64,000 nt of DNA. Source: Pampus argenteus (taxonomy: Eukaryota; Chordata; Actinopteri; Scombriformes; Stromateidae). A program made the translations under genes and the position numbers. Positions 13,741-25,100 of the stretch are shown here, in pieces. The number at the start of each line of letters is the position of its first letter. Position 1 is the stretch's first letter. The stretch lies in contig CM072870.1 of the NCBI GenBank assembly GCA_036937835.1, positions 24,338,501 to 24,402,500 of the forward strand, read 5' to 3'. Under the pieces are notes generated by a model. That model saw nothing but the letters and a program-made list of their open reading frames with translations, was not told where the DNA came from and ran no database searches.

Positions 13741-13919
13741 GAGGGACCGATCTAAAAATAGAAACTTTATCTTGCGTAGTGAAATCATAGATCCATTTAT
13801 ATTCTTTCTCTGTGCTCATCAACACATTCAACGATGCAACGGTTTATAGAGGAATCCGAGCTGACATTTGAATACACTGCCTGCTTCTCAGTTCTCTCCT
13901 GGAGCCTCTTTTCTAGGAC

Positions 13920-14420
13920 ATTTCTCCAGATTTCATATTGAGCTTGTGCACCTTTAACACGACACCTGATCGATATGTTATTGTGGCATTTTCAGGGACA
14001 TATCTACCATTTAGATCCCAGCCTGACATCCTGCCCTCCTGGTCACAGTGGGGTCTAGTCACTTTCAAGTTTTTACAAAATTTGAAAGCCTCTGAAGGTG
14101 ACATCACGGCCGTATTATTAAAGTTTCATTCTCTTGAAGGTTATCAAGGCGTCTTATCTCCCTGGAAACACGAGAGTGAACGCAGCTTTAAAAAACCTTT
14201 AATTTGTTAATTGCAGGAAAACGATTTCCCCAGCCAATTATCCAAATGCCATGATGACACATTGCAAGAGTTTCCTGAAAGTGCTTGATATCGTGCCTCA
14301 TGCATTGGTAAATAGCGTGTAGCACAAATTGCCTTTTTTTTCTCTCCTTCCCTCTCAGAGTTTTGAATCTGTTCAGGCTGCGTTTTTTTTCTGATCCTCT
14401 GTTGTGTGAAAAAGTCATTC
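13920..14420. promoter_or_regulatory. Candidate conserved non-coding element
   Basis: About 500 bp of non-repetitive sequence, including GACATCACGGCCGTATTATT, TTTAATTTGTTAATTGCAGG and CCAGCCAATTATCCAAATGC. Open frames on both strands are short and lack domains. Regulatory function is inferred from texture and motif content only. Confidence 0.25.
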
Positions 14421-14429
14421 TTCAGCTAC

Positions 14430-15240
14430 TGGAGAGCTGTCTGTGTGAGCAGGAAGGCACGCTGGGAGAAATTACAGAGATGTAGAATTAAGTTATACTG
14501 TTGATGGAGCCCATAATCATAAACACAGTATAGGTCTGGTAATGTGTTCTTTTCTCTGAGCCGTTTTTATATACTTCTCATGTATTCAGTAGCTAACCTG
14601 ATTAATTTTATATTGACGAGTTTTCTACTTTGCACTACTGATCTTTTTTTGTAACATAACATAACTAGTGTGCATCTTTATTTATTCTGTCAATACATTT
14701 TCTTCTGTGTGTTTTTTTTCTTCTTCTCTTATTTCCTTATCTTGGTGTCAAGGTGCTCCTCCAGCATGTTAGCTTGTGATCTGTCTCCTAGTTTTAAAAT
14801 AAACAATTCAGAGACAGTTTCAGTCTGGGAGAGAATAATAAGATGATGTGCAGTGTTGTTGCATTGAGGCCTGACTGAGCTTAGACTCATGGAAATATGA
14901 CTTATTTGTGATTGGCATCGTGACAAAACATTTAATGGCGTACCTGAAAAAGCTTTTCATACACTGCCCTGTTCCTTTTGCTGCAGGTCAAACTAATTCT
15001 GCATTTGTTATATCTGAGAAAATTGCTGGCGGCTTGGAGGTTCGGTGCCTGTAGCAGGAGATCAGGAATGTGATCCTGTGGGATGAGTGTAGCGTCTGAT
15101 TACAAAGGAGATGTGTGGCGTGCTGTTGCCGGAAATTTGAGGTTTAAGTCTGTCCCATTATCATAGCCAACTTCAGCCTTTTAGATATTAATCCTCACAA
15201 TGTCTGTTGGTGTTGTTACATATAAGAGAACAATATATGA
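14430..15240. other. Unique DNA, no gene
   Basis: No coding or repeat signal. There are T-rich runs at 14640-14730. The region ends at the outer end of the Tc1-like element. Confidence 0.55.
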
Positions 15241-15249
15241 GGATATGTT

Positions 15250-16560
15250 ACAGACATGGCCAAAAGCTGTTTGTGTTGGGTTGAAACTGATGATATCATC
15301 ATTCTTTATTTCACATTGAATAAAACTTTGATTTACAGCTTAACATATTTAAAATAAAATAACAAATAAAAATGGCCAAAAATATTAGTACCTTCAACTT
15401 AATACTTAGCCCTTAGAGGCAATAACTGTGATGGAGCGCTTTCTCTAAAATAATAATAATTATTCTCTGAATAAAGTTTCTTCACTCCTCCGCTGGTAGA
15501 TCGCTCCACTCTTCTCTGATGGGTGTGACTTTCAGTTTTTTCCACAGATGTTCAGTGGGTTTCAGATCAGGGTTATCATATCAGGGTTAGGCAACGATTG
15601 TGAAAACCAGTATAACATGACACATTATACACTGTATAATGTCACCAACATAATGCTGATATAGCTACGAGTGTAGTGGTTACTTCTCATCCACTCTTGG
15701 TGCTTTTTGTATGTCTGGGGTCAATATCTTGCTTTCTGACTCTTGGCTGTATGTTTTGCTCTGAAATGCCTTGATTGTCTTCCTGCACAGATTCAAGGCT
15801 CCCAGTGCCTGAGGCTGCAAAACATCACTGGGCCTCCTCCATGTTTCTCGATAGGCTTGATGTCCTGTTCTTTGAAAGCTCAGATTCATGAAAAGGCTCT
15901 AATTTAGTTACATCTGCCCAAAGCACAGGACACAGCAAATGACTGAGAAGTAGCTCTTCCTGGTTTTCTACCATGGAGCCCATTTTCATTCAGACAGCAA
16001 CGGATGGTGCGACAATGACCCACATTTCAGTTGTGACCATATAAACATTTCAAAAGCTCACATATGACTCTGAATATAGCGTAAAGCTTACTGTTTGCAC
16101 TGAATCTGTGCTATGGCATCGTCACAATATCAAAATGCAACTTTCCAAATAGGCATTATTCAGATAAACTGACCACATACTGTTAATCTAAATTCTTACT
16201 TTCCTAAAATAATCTTATAACTTAATAAAGTTAAGTTATAATACCACTTTGTACCTCTACTCTAACTTCAGTGGATCTCTGAAACATAATACAAAGCTGT
16301 CATCAACATAACATCAAAACTGGTGTTTTTTCACATTCTGTTGATCATGTCGGTTATTTTTTGAATATTTTAAACAATTCTGACTAAATCTTACACATTG
16401 CACCTTTAAATGTATACTATATACAGGAAATCCTCACAGCTTCACCCTGCCATCAGGCAGGCGTTACACTGTATTCCTATGCATAGAGCATCATTTAACA
16501 CTGTTCAGGGTGAATAGTGCATTATTTTAATAAAATGCAAGGGTACCAATAATTTCGTAA
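15250..16560 (-). mobile_element. Degenerate Tc1/mariner-type transposon
   Basis: On the minus strand, translation near 15480-15570 gives NPDLKPTEHLWKKLK followed by a REEWSDLPAE-like end. This matches the C-terminal DDE-transposase signature of Tc1 elements (NPDLNPxE...LW). Further upstream (15680-16030) broken frames give SLNENG-, VLWADVTKLE- and DIDPRHTKST-like pieces, corresponding to the middle and DPKHTSK regions. Tc1-like termini are visible: TACAGACATGGCCAAAAG at 15249-15266, an internal GGCCAAAAATATTAGTACC near 15373, and an inverse AAGGGTACCAATAATTT near 16540. Stops, frameshifts and a missing stretch between the C-terminal and middle pieces show that it is dead. The region 16040-16500 is not recognisable and may be a nested insertion or decayed N-terminal sequence. 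Confidence 0.75.
15480..16030 (-). pseudogene. Tc1-like transposase fragments
   Basis: This holds the coding remnants of the Tc1-like element. The order on the minus strand is a short segment around the central catalytic region, then the DPKHTSK-like segment, then, after about 100 bp of unrelated A/T-rich sequence, the C-terminal NPDLxPxE segment. No continuous frame exceeds about 70 codons. The DDE catalytic set is incomplete in any single frame, so no active enzyme is encoded. Confidence 0.72.
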
Positions 16561-16867
16561 TAAGTAACCTCTGCAAAGGTAGGAAAGTCTGTGAATCAGA
16601 GTGACAGGACAGTGTGATTTGATTATAATGTTGTTCTTCATGTCTGCTGTACCTTAAAGGTCCAATAAATGACATGCAGCAAACCGCTGAACAAGACAAA
16701 AAGTCGCTTCTTGTTCTCATGTGACCCCATGTAAAAAATAACCCTAACCCAAAGGCATACATGTAAAACAATCTATACAAATAACAATACGGTGTGATTC
16801 TGGATGGAGTTACATGTTATAGACATTTCTTAACAAAGCAGGCTGCAGGTAAAGATGGTACCAAACC

Positions 16868-16899
<32 letters not shown>

Positions 16900-16914
16900 G
16901 TATATATATATATA
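16868..16914. repeat. (TA)n microsatellite, interrupted
   Basis: An alternating TA run broken once by ACATATG in the middle. It is nearly self-complementary. Confidence 0.95.
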
Positions 16915-16919
16915 CACCC

Positions 16920-18950
16920 TCTTAAACTTAATGAGAAGCAGATGGTAAAGAAAAGCATGGAGTTAATTGTACTTCATCAACTTTGCATTTCTGTAGGAAA
17001 ACTGTGAACTCAGGCAGACTGTAGCTTTTCTAAGACTCCTCACCCTCATTGCTCTCTTCCTCTTTGTGCTCTGTTTCTGTCTCCCTCTCTCATTCTGCTC
17101 TACCATCTGTAATGAGCTAAGCAGTGGAGTGTAAGCAGCTTCTTAGATAATGAGGCACAATTCCCCAGAGAGTCAAGCTGGGCCCATAACTTTAATGTAC
17201 CATTTCTTCATCCTGAAAATGAAAGCAATCAGTACGGAGAGACTGAGGAGAGGGATGCATGCAGCTTGCGAGTCAAGAGGATCCTCCTTTCTCAGATCTA
17301 ATCTGTAGCCTCCATCCGCTAACACGTGATTTTAGAAACTGACTTGACTTATTAGTATTGCCCAACTGAGGGATTCACTTTTGAGACTGTCAGATTCAGC
17401 CTGAGTTAAAACAAAACTGCGACGACAGCCCCCCAAAGCACAGAGCATCAATTTTCCATTACACGCTGCACCAAGTAATCATAGTCACATTTGTGTATCT
17501 ACCTCTTTACAAATAGCACTAAATGCATTTCCAAAAGTCCCCAGCTGCAATGAAGTGTAGCTATATAAATGCTAAAGGCTATTTTATGGTGGGAGATAGC
17601 AGCTTGCACTCTACCTCAGCACTGGGAGCCGAGACCGCTCCAGCTTTTCTTGGAGGATATCTCCATAATAGCCTCATTATTCAACTGTGAGCCCAGGAAC
17701 ACTCAGCCTGAAGTAATGAGCCCCTCACTAGTTGCTGAATATCACCTTTTTGCAATAGGTTGCATGGAGAAAGCATCCTGATTAAAAGCGCTGTTTAGCT
17801 ATTTTGTAGCAGAAATCCAGTAAAGGTCACAATCTTCATTTTTATTTTTCCTTTTCATTAAAATCAAGACGGCCACAAACATCAGCCAGAAGCACTAGAC
17901 TGCAGACTGAATGTGTTGTAAATAATTAAAGTGATGCTTTACCAATATGAGCAGTTGGAAGACAAGTTGCAGACGTTCATTATAAAATGTCCTCGTGTTT
18001 CTCACACAAGTGACCAGACAGTCTCTGCTTCCATGAAGCTTTTATGTTGACTGATGAAATTATTTTCTGTTTGTCAACAACCCAGGTCTATATTTAATGT
18101 GGAGCTCTACTGGTATATGTTTGCATGGTTTACAGTAACAATAAACTCCTTATCTGTCTTATCCTGGCTCTTCATGCAGCCCATCTGTGTAAACTAGCAG
18201 GATTTCACTTCTTTTTCTCTTAATTCTTTACCTGAAATGAAAAAACACATGTTTGATCTGAAATATGAGAGTGGGCAATATGAAATATCAATCTGATGTC
18301 ACCATTAGAAGGGCGTACAGGTAACGAAGCATTCAGAGCAGGTTGAAGCCCTGGTTTCTGACTAGCAGGGAACATTTTTACACATGTTCAATATAAAATA
18401 ACAGAAAATCACAACAAATCATCTATATTGGACTTTTTATTTTGTAATGTTGTTTTATACTCCTCTACATTTCAGATTAATATTTTACATATAAAATATG
18501 TTGGATTGTTATTATTTAAATTGTCCACTATGAATACATTCAGAGGATCTCCACCTTCTCCAGCTACGTCAGAAGGCACACCTTATAAAGGACTTATGAT
18601 GTCACTAATTAGTGTAAATACACAATTTATTAGTTCTTAATGAAATAACTATTCAGCCCACTCAGAAATGTATTAATGAGGACAGTTTCTGGGTGAAATA
18701 TTCATTATTCTGGTCTTCATCAAGCATAATGAGTCCAATTGAAATCACACTTTGTCCTTGTTTTTCATGTTGAAATTATTTTGACGTTAATACTCGTGTT
18801 TCTCCCTCCTCGCTGAGCCTCTGAGTGACAGCTGAGCAGGAAAACAACAGAAAAAGAAAACGAACTTGTGGTGGTCAATAAGCCAAGGACAGACAACACT
18901 CTGCTGTATCTTCATCAAGCATCGAACCTGAACATGTTGACATTTCAAGT
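16920..18950. other. Unique DNA with regulatory-looking blocks, no gene
   Basis: No exon seen. Blocks at 17100-17340 and 17600-17780 are non-repetitive and somewhat GC-richer (for example CTTAGATAATGAGGCACAAT and TCAAGCTGGGCCCATAACTT), so they may be regulatory. The rest is AT-rich filler. Confidence 0.5.
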
Positions 18951-18958
18951 ACCTGCAA

Positions 18959-19260
18959 CCAAGGTTATTATAGTTAACATTTATCATTACTATCATTTCA
19001 TTTTGACCTTTTCAGTTTCAATTTAGTTTGAATTAGTTGAAAATGATAGTTTGATTAGTTTCAGTGTTGGTTTTAGTTTTAGTCATACAGAGTATTTGTG
19101 AGGAGAACTTTCTAAAAGGTCAGAAAAAGTGTTGTGTAATAAAAAACTCAACAAAACATCATTTGAAAACATTTAAACATTTAAAATAAATGTATTAACT
19201 TAGGACAGAAGAACAAAAAACTATAAAAGATGTGTGTCAGTCAGAGAAATTCACCTGGAC

Positions 19261-19308
<48 letters not shown>

Positions 19309-19545
19309 GCACATAAAGCGTAAATATGGACTCATATGTAAACAGTCTACACACAATGCAGGGAGCGTATTGGATAAAAATGAATGAACAAGCTGAAATA
19401 CACAAAACATTTTCTCTATAATTTCACTTTAGTTTAGTTTTGTAAATAATACAATCTCATTTTTTTGTTTTTATGTTTTTTTTAATTAACTGAATATTTT
19501 TCAAACCGTATTTATTCATTTTCTTTTCATTAACGATAATAATGA
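18959..19545. mobile_element. Non-autonomous DNA transposon (MITE-like) remnant
   Basis: The left end reads AAGGTTATTATAGTTAAC and the right end, reverse-complemented, reads TTATTATCGTTAATG. About 13 of 15 positions match as inverted termini. The interior has repeated TTTAGTTTAGTTTT-type words. I recognise this pattern from an abundant teleost repeat with 'gttattatagttaactaaaact' ends. It contains a (CAA)n array. There is no transposase frame, and no target duplication could be assigned. Confidence 0.5.
19262..19308. repeat. (CAA)n microsatellite
   Basis: A near-perfect run of about 15-16 CAA triplets inside the MITE-like element. Confidence 0.97.
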
Positions 19546-19559
19546 ATAACAAAAGAAAA

Positions 19560-22110
19560 TATGTTTGTATTATGTTAATATACGACAACAGCAAACATGT
19601 TTTACAGGACGTAAAATGAAAATCTGTAATAATTTGGCAAGTCTCACGTATGAGGAAACATTGAGTGACGATGTGTTTTTACCCACTCGTAGCCTCTACA
19701 ACATTATTCAACTTTGATCATGTTAAATACAGGAATGTTCCTCTGACCTTAACCAACGAGTTGTTGTTGGATACTTTTAATCACTTCAGTATTTCCCTAA
19801 TCTTTATTTATACTTTACGCCTCATCATTTCTGAGGGACGTGTTGTACTTTGTCTTGTTTGACAGATGCACTTACTTTAAACTTTAAACAGACGAATCAT
19901 GATGAGCTTTTAAAACATCATCCAATGTCTCAAATTAAATTGCCCAACAGTATTTAAAGTATTTCCAATTAGCTCAACTCCAGCTACAGCAATAAAAATG
20001 CTAGGTACCACTTTTTAATAAGACGTGTGTGTACAAGTTGAAACTAATGGTTTCCTCCATCAGACTTTCTGTTGGGTGTAATTTGTTTCTGAGAATTAAG
20101 ATTTTATTTTTTTAAATAAGCAGCCCAAAACTGGAGAAAATAAATGTTTGACTGTTTAAGAAGAGTCATCATCAGTGAGTTTACAGACACTGGATCAGAA
20201 TTATTGTATCTGGGCTTTGACCAAGATGGCACCAGCCAGCCTGCTAATGTGAAGCACAGCTATAACATCACGGTTTAATTACTGATCATGGTTCTGTCTG
20301 TTGGCTTTGTCTAATCCTCCAGAGAACGTCTCACGCTGTTACACATGACAAGAGATGCTCAAGTCATCTCCCATTATATTGTTTCTCTTTTGTATGACTT
20401 AAAGTGCCAGAAATTTACATAATCTGCCCTTGGTTAAGCATCTCTTAGCTCTCCTCCCTCTGTGTGTGTCACTGTGTTAAGGCCTGTTTGCCACCTGTGT
20501 CCCAGTATAGCAGTAATATGATGGATAGCAGCTCTGTCAGGCCCCGGGGCCCCTCGGTCCCTGATAGATACCCTAACACAGACTGACTGCTACGCCTGAG
20601 GTTACCACTGCAAACCTGGGGGGATCCTAATTAGCCTGCGGTCAGAAAACATGCCCCGGCATGACGTGTGTGTTTACACATGTGAGAGCACAATCTGCAC
20701 GTATACTGCTATACTGTGATGTATACACAAGGGTGCGACTTGGGTTTGAGGAGTGAGTCATTGTTTCACATTAGACGCTGACAGCGGGTCACGGCGGGAG
20801 CTGCAGCAGACTTTAAAAACCTGTAGACGAGTCTTCTCTGGTACATCCTGCCAGCATCAGTCAGCAGAGGCCGAGACACAAACAAAACCAGCCTGTTACT
20901 GACCCAAACCTCTGAAATCAGCAGCTCACTTTACATTCTCACACAGAATCTGACAAAAAAAAGTGTATTAAGCATGATTTCTGCAGTTAGGAAAGAACAA
21001 TAAAAAGATTTTGGATGAATGAAGACAGTAACTGTGATTGTGCAACTACACTTTTGTTTGGTTTGATAAGTCAGGTTTATTTGTAGAATTACACGTCACA
21101 TGATGAATGACCTGCTCCGATGTGTTGACGCTGTCTAAGACAAAGGTCAAATAAAACAACAAAGGTCCAATAATGAGTCCACAATCATTCAAGTCTAATG
21201 AAACAGGTAGTTCCTTCTGCTCTCAATCCAGGTGTTTGTCTCTTCTTGCCAGGTTTATCTTCGTTGTCTTGTCTCATTGATCTTCGTGCTGAGGCTAAAA
21301 TTACGGCAAGTGACTCATATTCTAATATTCCTGAGACCCATTTTACTAACAGAAGCCATAAAGTTCACATGGCAAACTTCATACTGTTATGCAGTGTGTA
21401 GTTTGGCACTGATGGTTGAAGGAAGAACTTTTATCAATGCGACCCATAATAGTTTTCGCCGGTATTCTGGGTATTAGGTATTCTGTGACTCGTTCCAAAG
21501 GTTAAAAAAAATAACCCTGATGTAATCTAATGAGACATGATATATGATATTGAATGGGAATTGACCCATAGGGATCATAAGTCAGAATATTACAGGCTCT
21601 GTGCTCAGATATCTGTAACCATCTGGTTATAAACTGTCTGTTATCAATCATGGTTTCAGTTAATAATTAATTGGTGACCGTTTGATCTTTGTCTAACCTT
21701 AACCAAGTGCTGCCTGCACCCAAACATAAGTATGAAAAGTGAAATATTGCTGTAGGTTATTGTACTGCAAGGTCGGATATTTCAGTGGAAAAAATATTAA
21801 ATTCGCTCTTACTGAAAATTTCACTCATTTATTCAGAATGAACTTGCCAAAAATGTGAATTAACATTTTCTCATTATGTTGAGAGAAAACACGACTGAGC
21901 CAACAATATGTTTGCAGTTTAGTCGTATAAACAGGTAGGACATGATGACTCCTCCCTGTGAGTCATCGCAGTTTGTCATTAAATCTCTTCTTTAACTGAA
22001 ATGTGATTGAATGATCTTCTCACCAACACATTAATATTTCAATAGGAAATACATCACATTAAGGAAGTAAAGGGCCTTAAACTATGATGTATACAAAACC
22101 TAGAGACAAC
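19560..22110. other. Unique DNA, no gene
   Basis: No recognisable coding sequence. A GC-richer, non-repetitive block at 20490-20670 (with CAGGCCCCGGGGCCCCTCGG and a CCTAATTAGCCTGCGG segment) stands out from its AT-rich surroundings and could be a regulatory element. The overlapping frames at 21198-21477 are short and signature-free. Confidence 0.5.
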
Positions 22111-22114
22111 AGCT

Positions 22115-22140
22115 TACACACACACACACACACACACACA
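22115..22140. repeat. (CA)n microsatellite
   Basis: A perfect CA run of about 13 copies. Confidence 0.95.
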
Positions 22141-22144
22141 AACT

Positions 22145-25100
22145 TGCTAAACGTATGCTCAATCATGCATCTCTGTGCTGTCACATACACTTAACAATGC
22201 AGCCCATCATTTACTGTAGATTAATCCTCGTTCCATACAGTGTCGGGACCTGCACTTTACCTTGTTTTATCGTCATTAAAGGGATGAGATTGAAGAGCAC
22301 AGGAGCGTATGAGACGAGCGAGGACAAAAGAGCACGGAGGTGAAGAAATATCCAGTAAATGGTGATATTGCGTGGGGAGGCAGGGAAAAGTGTGCAAGGG
22401 AAAAAAACTGAATGAACCTTTGACAGATGAAAGCAACAATGGATAAGACTGGAATACAAAGGGGAAGACAGACAAAGAGGACGAGATGTTCCAGCTTAGA
22501 TTTTAACACCTGGGTGTTGTGGTAATTTTGCAATATGTGGTGTAGACGGTGCCGCAGGTCGCAGCAACACAACGGATCGGTCAACATGGGATTTGAACCA
22601 GGTGCATTAAAGAAGAAAAAAGACAGAGAGGTACAGGATTAAGGATAGAGAGGCGTAGAAAGATTGGAGCTTCCTCTTTTAATGAACCCTCCATGCTGCA
22701 GCCACTAGCCTCTGCCCTGCCTGTCAAGACCATGTCCGAGCTGCATGGAGCAGCGGTGACAGCTGCAGCAAGCTCCCTTTGAAGTCCGGAGCGCAGAAAC
22801 AGGGTAGATAATGACCGGTCTCCTCCCACCGCCCTGTCTGCTCCCTTTGGTGTCTGTGCATTGCAGAGAGGGAGGCCTAATGAGCATACTTTTCTGAACA
22901 ACTTTCACTGAACGCAAGTGCATTAATTCTTCCACCCGCTATAGTGCTCGGTCTTCCGAGGGAGCGAGGATGAGTCAGAGTGAGGGAGGGTCACCATGCA
23001 TGTTTCAGAAAAAACACACACAGACAAAAATGGAAGGATGGTAACAGAGATCTGCATCTTTGTTGAGCAGCAAGAGCTACAAGTGACTGCTGAATTTAAT
23101 GATATTGAGGTATAAAGTCTTCCCAACAGTTACTGGAAGCAGCTGTCCATTATCTGGCATTATTAACGTTTGCCTGCTTAACATCCCAACCCAGGTATCA
23201 CCAGAATAAAGATGTTGACACTTCTTCATTTGGACTGTCAGCGTTACAAAAGAGATTTAATCCAAACCAGCTCTGCCAAGGACGGCTGCTTTATCACAAT
23301 TATACCAAGATGTCTGCCCGCTGCATCCATACCTGCGGAGCTTCAAAAAGGTCGCGGCTAATCAATCCGTAGCTCTTCCTGCCAGCCGCGGCCTCACTTT
23401 TCTCCAGGAGAGGTTTGATGTTAACTGAACCTCCTGCTGTTGTTCCATTAGCGAGATCAGGTTCAATATGGCAAAATGGAAACTTCATAGTGAAACGATT
23501 CCTCATGACAAAACCTTCAGGGAGAGACGTGGAAAGAGAAGAATCAAGTTATTGGTGTCAGAGTCGTGTGTAAATGGTGACAGATAACAGCAATTTTTGT
23601 AGATTTCGACTGAACTCATTTTTACTTCCATTTCCTGCGGGTGAGGAAAAATACAATTACCACCATCACCACAGAGGCAACAATCATTTCATGCTTTTTT
23701 CATGCAGTTTAAACTGTCTGGCATGTTAGCATATATTTAAACAGCAGGTGATCTGTGTCGTTCCATGGCTGATTTCCATGTATTTGAGTTTGTTTTATCT
23801 GCAGGAGTTTTTTTCTATACATCTGATGATGAATGGGCTGTTGATGCCCTGAGAGATCTTTACGTGCAAGACACTGTATATCACATCAAAAGCAAACAAA
23901 ACACAAACGCGCTATCAACTCCAGCAGCAACTGTACCGTAGGGTCCATATATCACGCTATTTTAAGGCACACACATTTCAGACAGAGCGCATAACAGTGA
24001 GCCCCCAGGGAGACCAGTATTAAATGTCTCTGCTGCTTTTATGCTCAGGGTAACTATTGTTTATCGCCTGCCCAGCATTAATAAACAATAGCTATTGTCT
24101 TCCATGAATTGTAAGGTTCTGGCCTATTGTGTGTATCAGGACAAATGCTCTGAGGATACATGCCAGATTTCAGTCAGTACAACAAACATGTATTTATGTG
24201 TAATCAGAACAACGGTCTGGATCTTTTCCTAAAATGCAGCCGAGGGTCAAATAAAAAAACTGCAAAGAGTTTTCAGATTACGTGCTCAGGCTTTTAGATA
24301 TCCGACTGCTACAACCTCACGATTTAGCTTCAAAAGAAGTTTGTTTAAGCTGCTAAAAGCTTTAAATTATTCAACAGCAAAGCCTTGACAGACCTTTATG
24401 TGAACACTCTTCCTTTAGAAAAGAAATAATACACAACTGTTCAAAAATGCCAAAGTGAGGACACAAATAGTGCCATCAATAGTTTTTATTCATCATTTAA
24501 CTTCTTACAAAGTTGTGTAAAGAGCAGAAACATTAACTGGCCGAATGTTTGGGCTCGTTTGTGGTGGTGAGGTAGTACCAGAGCGTTCAGTGTCCTAGAG
24601 AAGCTGTAGTGGCTCTTCTCCCTTTGGTATATACAGCAAGAAGAGAATTACCCAAAGAAGTATTACATCAAAGAAGTATTATCATTATCACACACTACCT
24701 GAATGAAACTGCAGTATCCCCATCATCAGACTTACTTCCTTATCAGTCACTTAATGTGTTGATGTGCAATTGGACAGACTGTAGATGCTCCTACAGTGAG
24801 TGGAAAGCCTTCTGCTCCAGTGTCTCCACACAGCTCAACAGATGTGGCAATAGATCAAGCACCTGTTTCTGCTGTCACATCTGCGCTCAAACCTCTGCGG
24901 CTCTTATCCGCCCGACAGTTACAGATGACAACGTGCATCCGGAGGTTGATGCAGATGATGATCTGGTCCATTTTCAGACGAGCAGTGCAGGATGTTATTA
25001 TTAAACCACAGCATCTCTACAGCCAGTGGATGACAATAAACCGAGCATCACACACGTTTTCAACTCTTGCTTTATGTGCTACACTGTTGTCTTCTTGCAC

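Noticed and set aside
16738..16750. Telomere-like CCCTAACCC word
   Set aside because: A single short occurrence, not a telomeric array.
22570..22610. Reversed tRNA B-box-like word (TGGGATTTGAACCAGG)
   Set aside because: There is no A box at the expected distance and no cloverleaf.
22276..22935. Run of overlapping minus-strand frames, some with hydrophobic stretches
   Set aside because: Several frames are open at once and there is no family signature or consistent start context.
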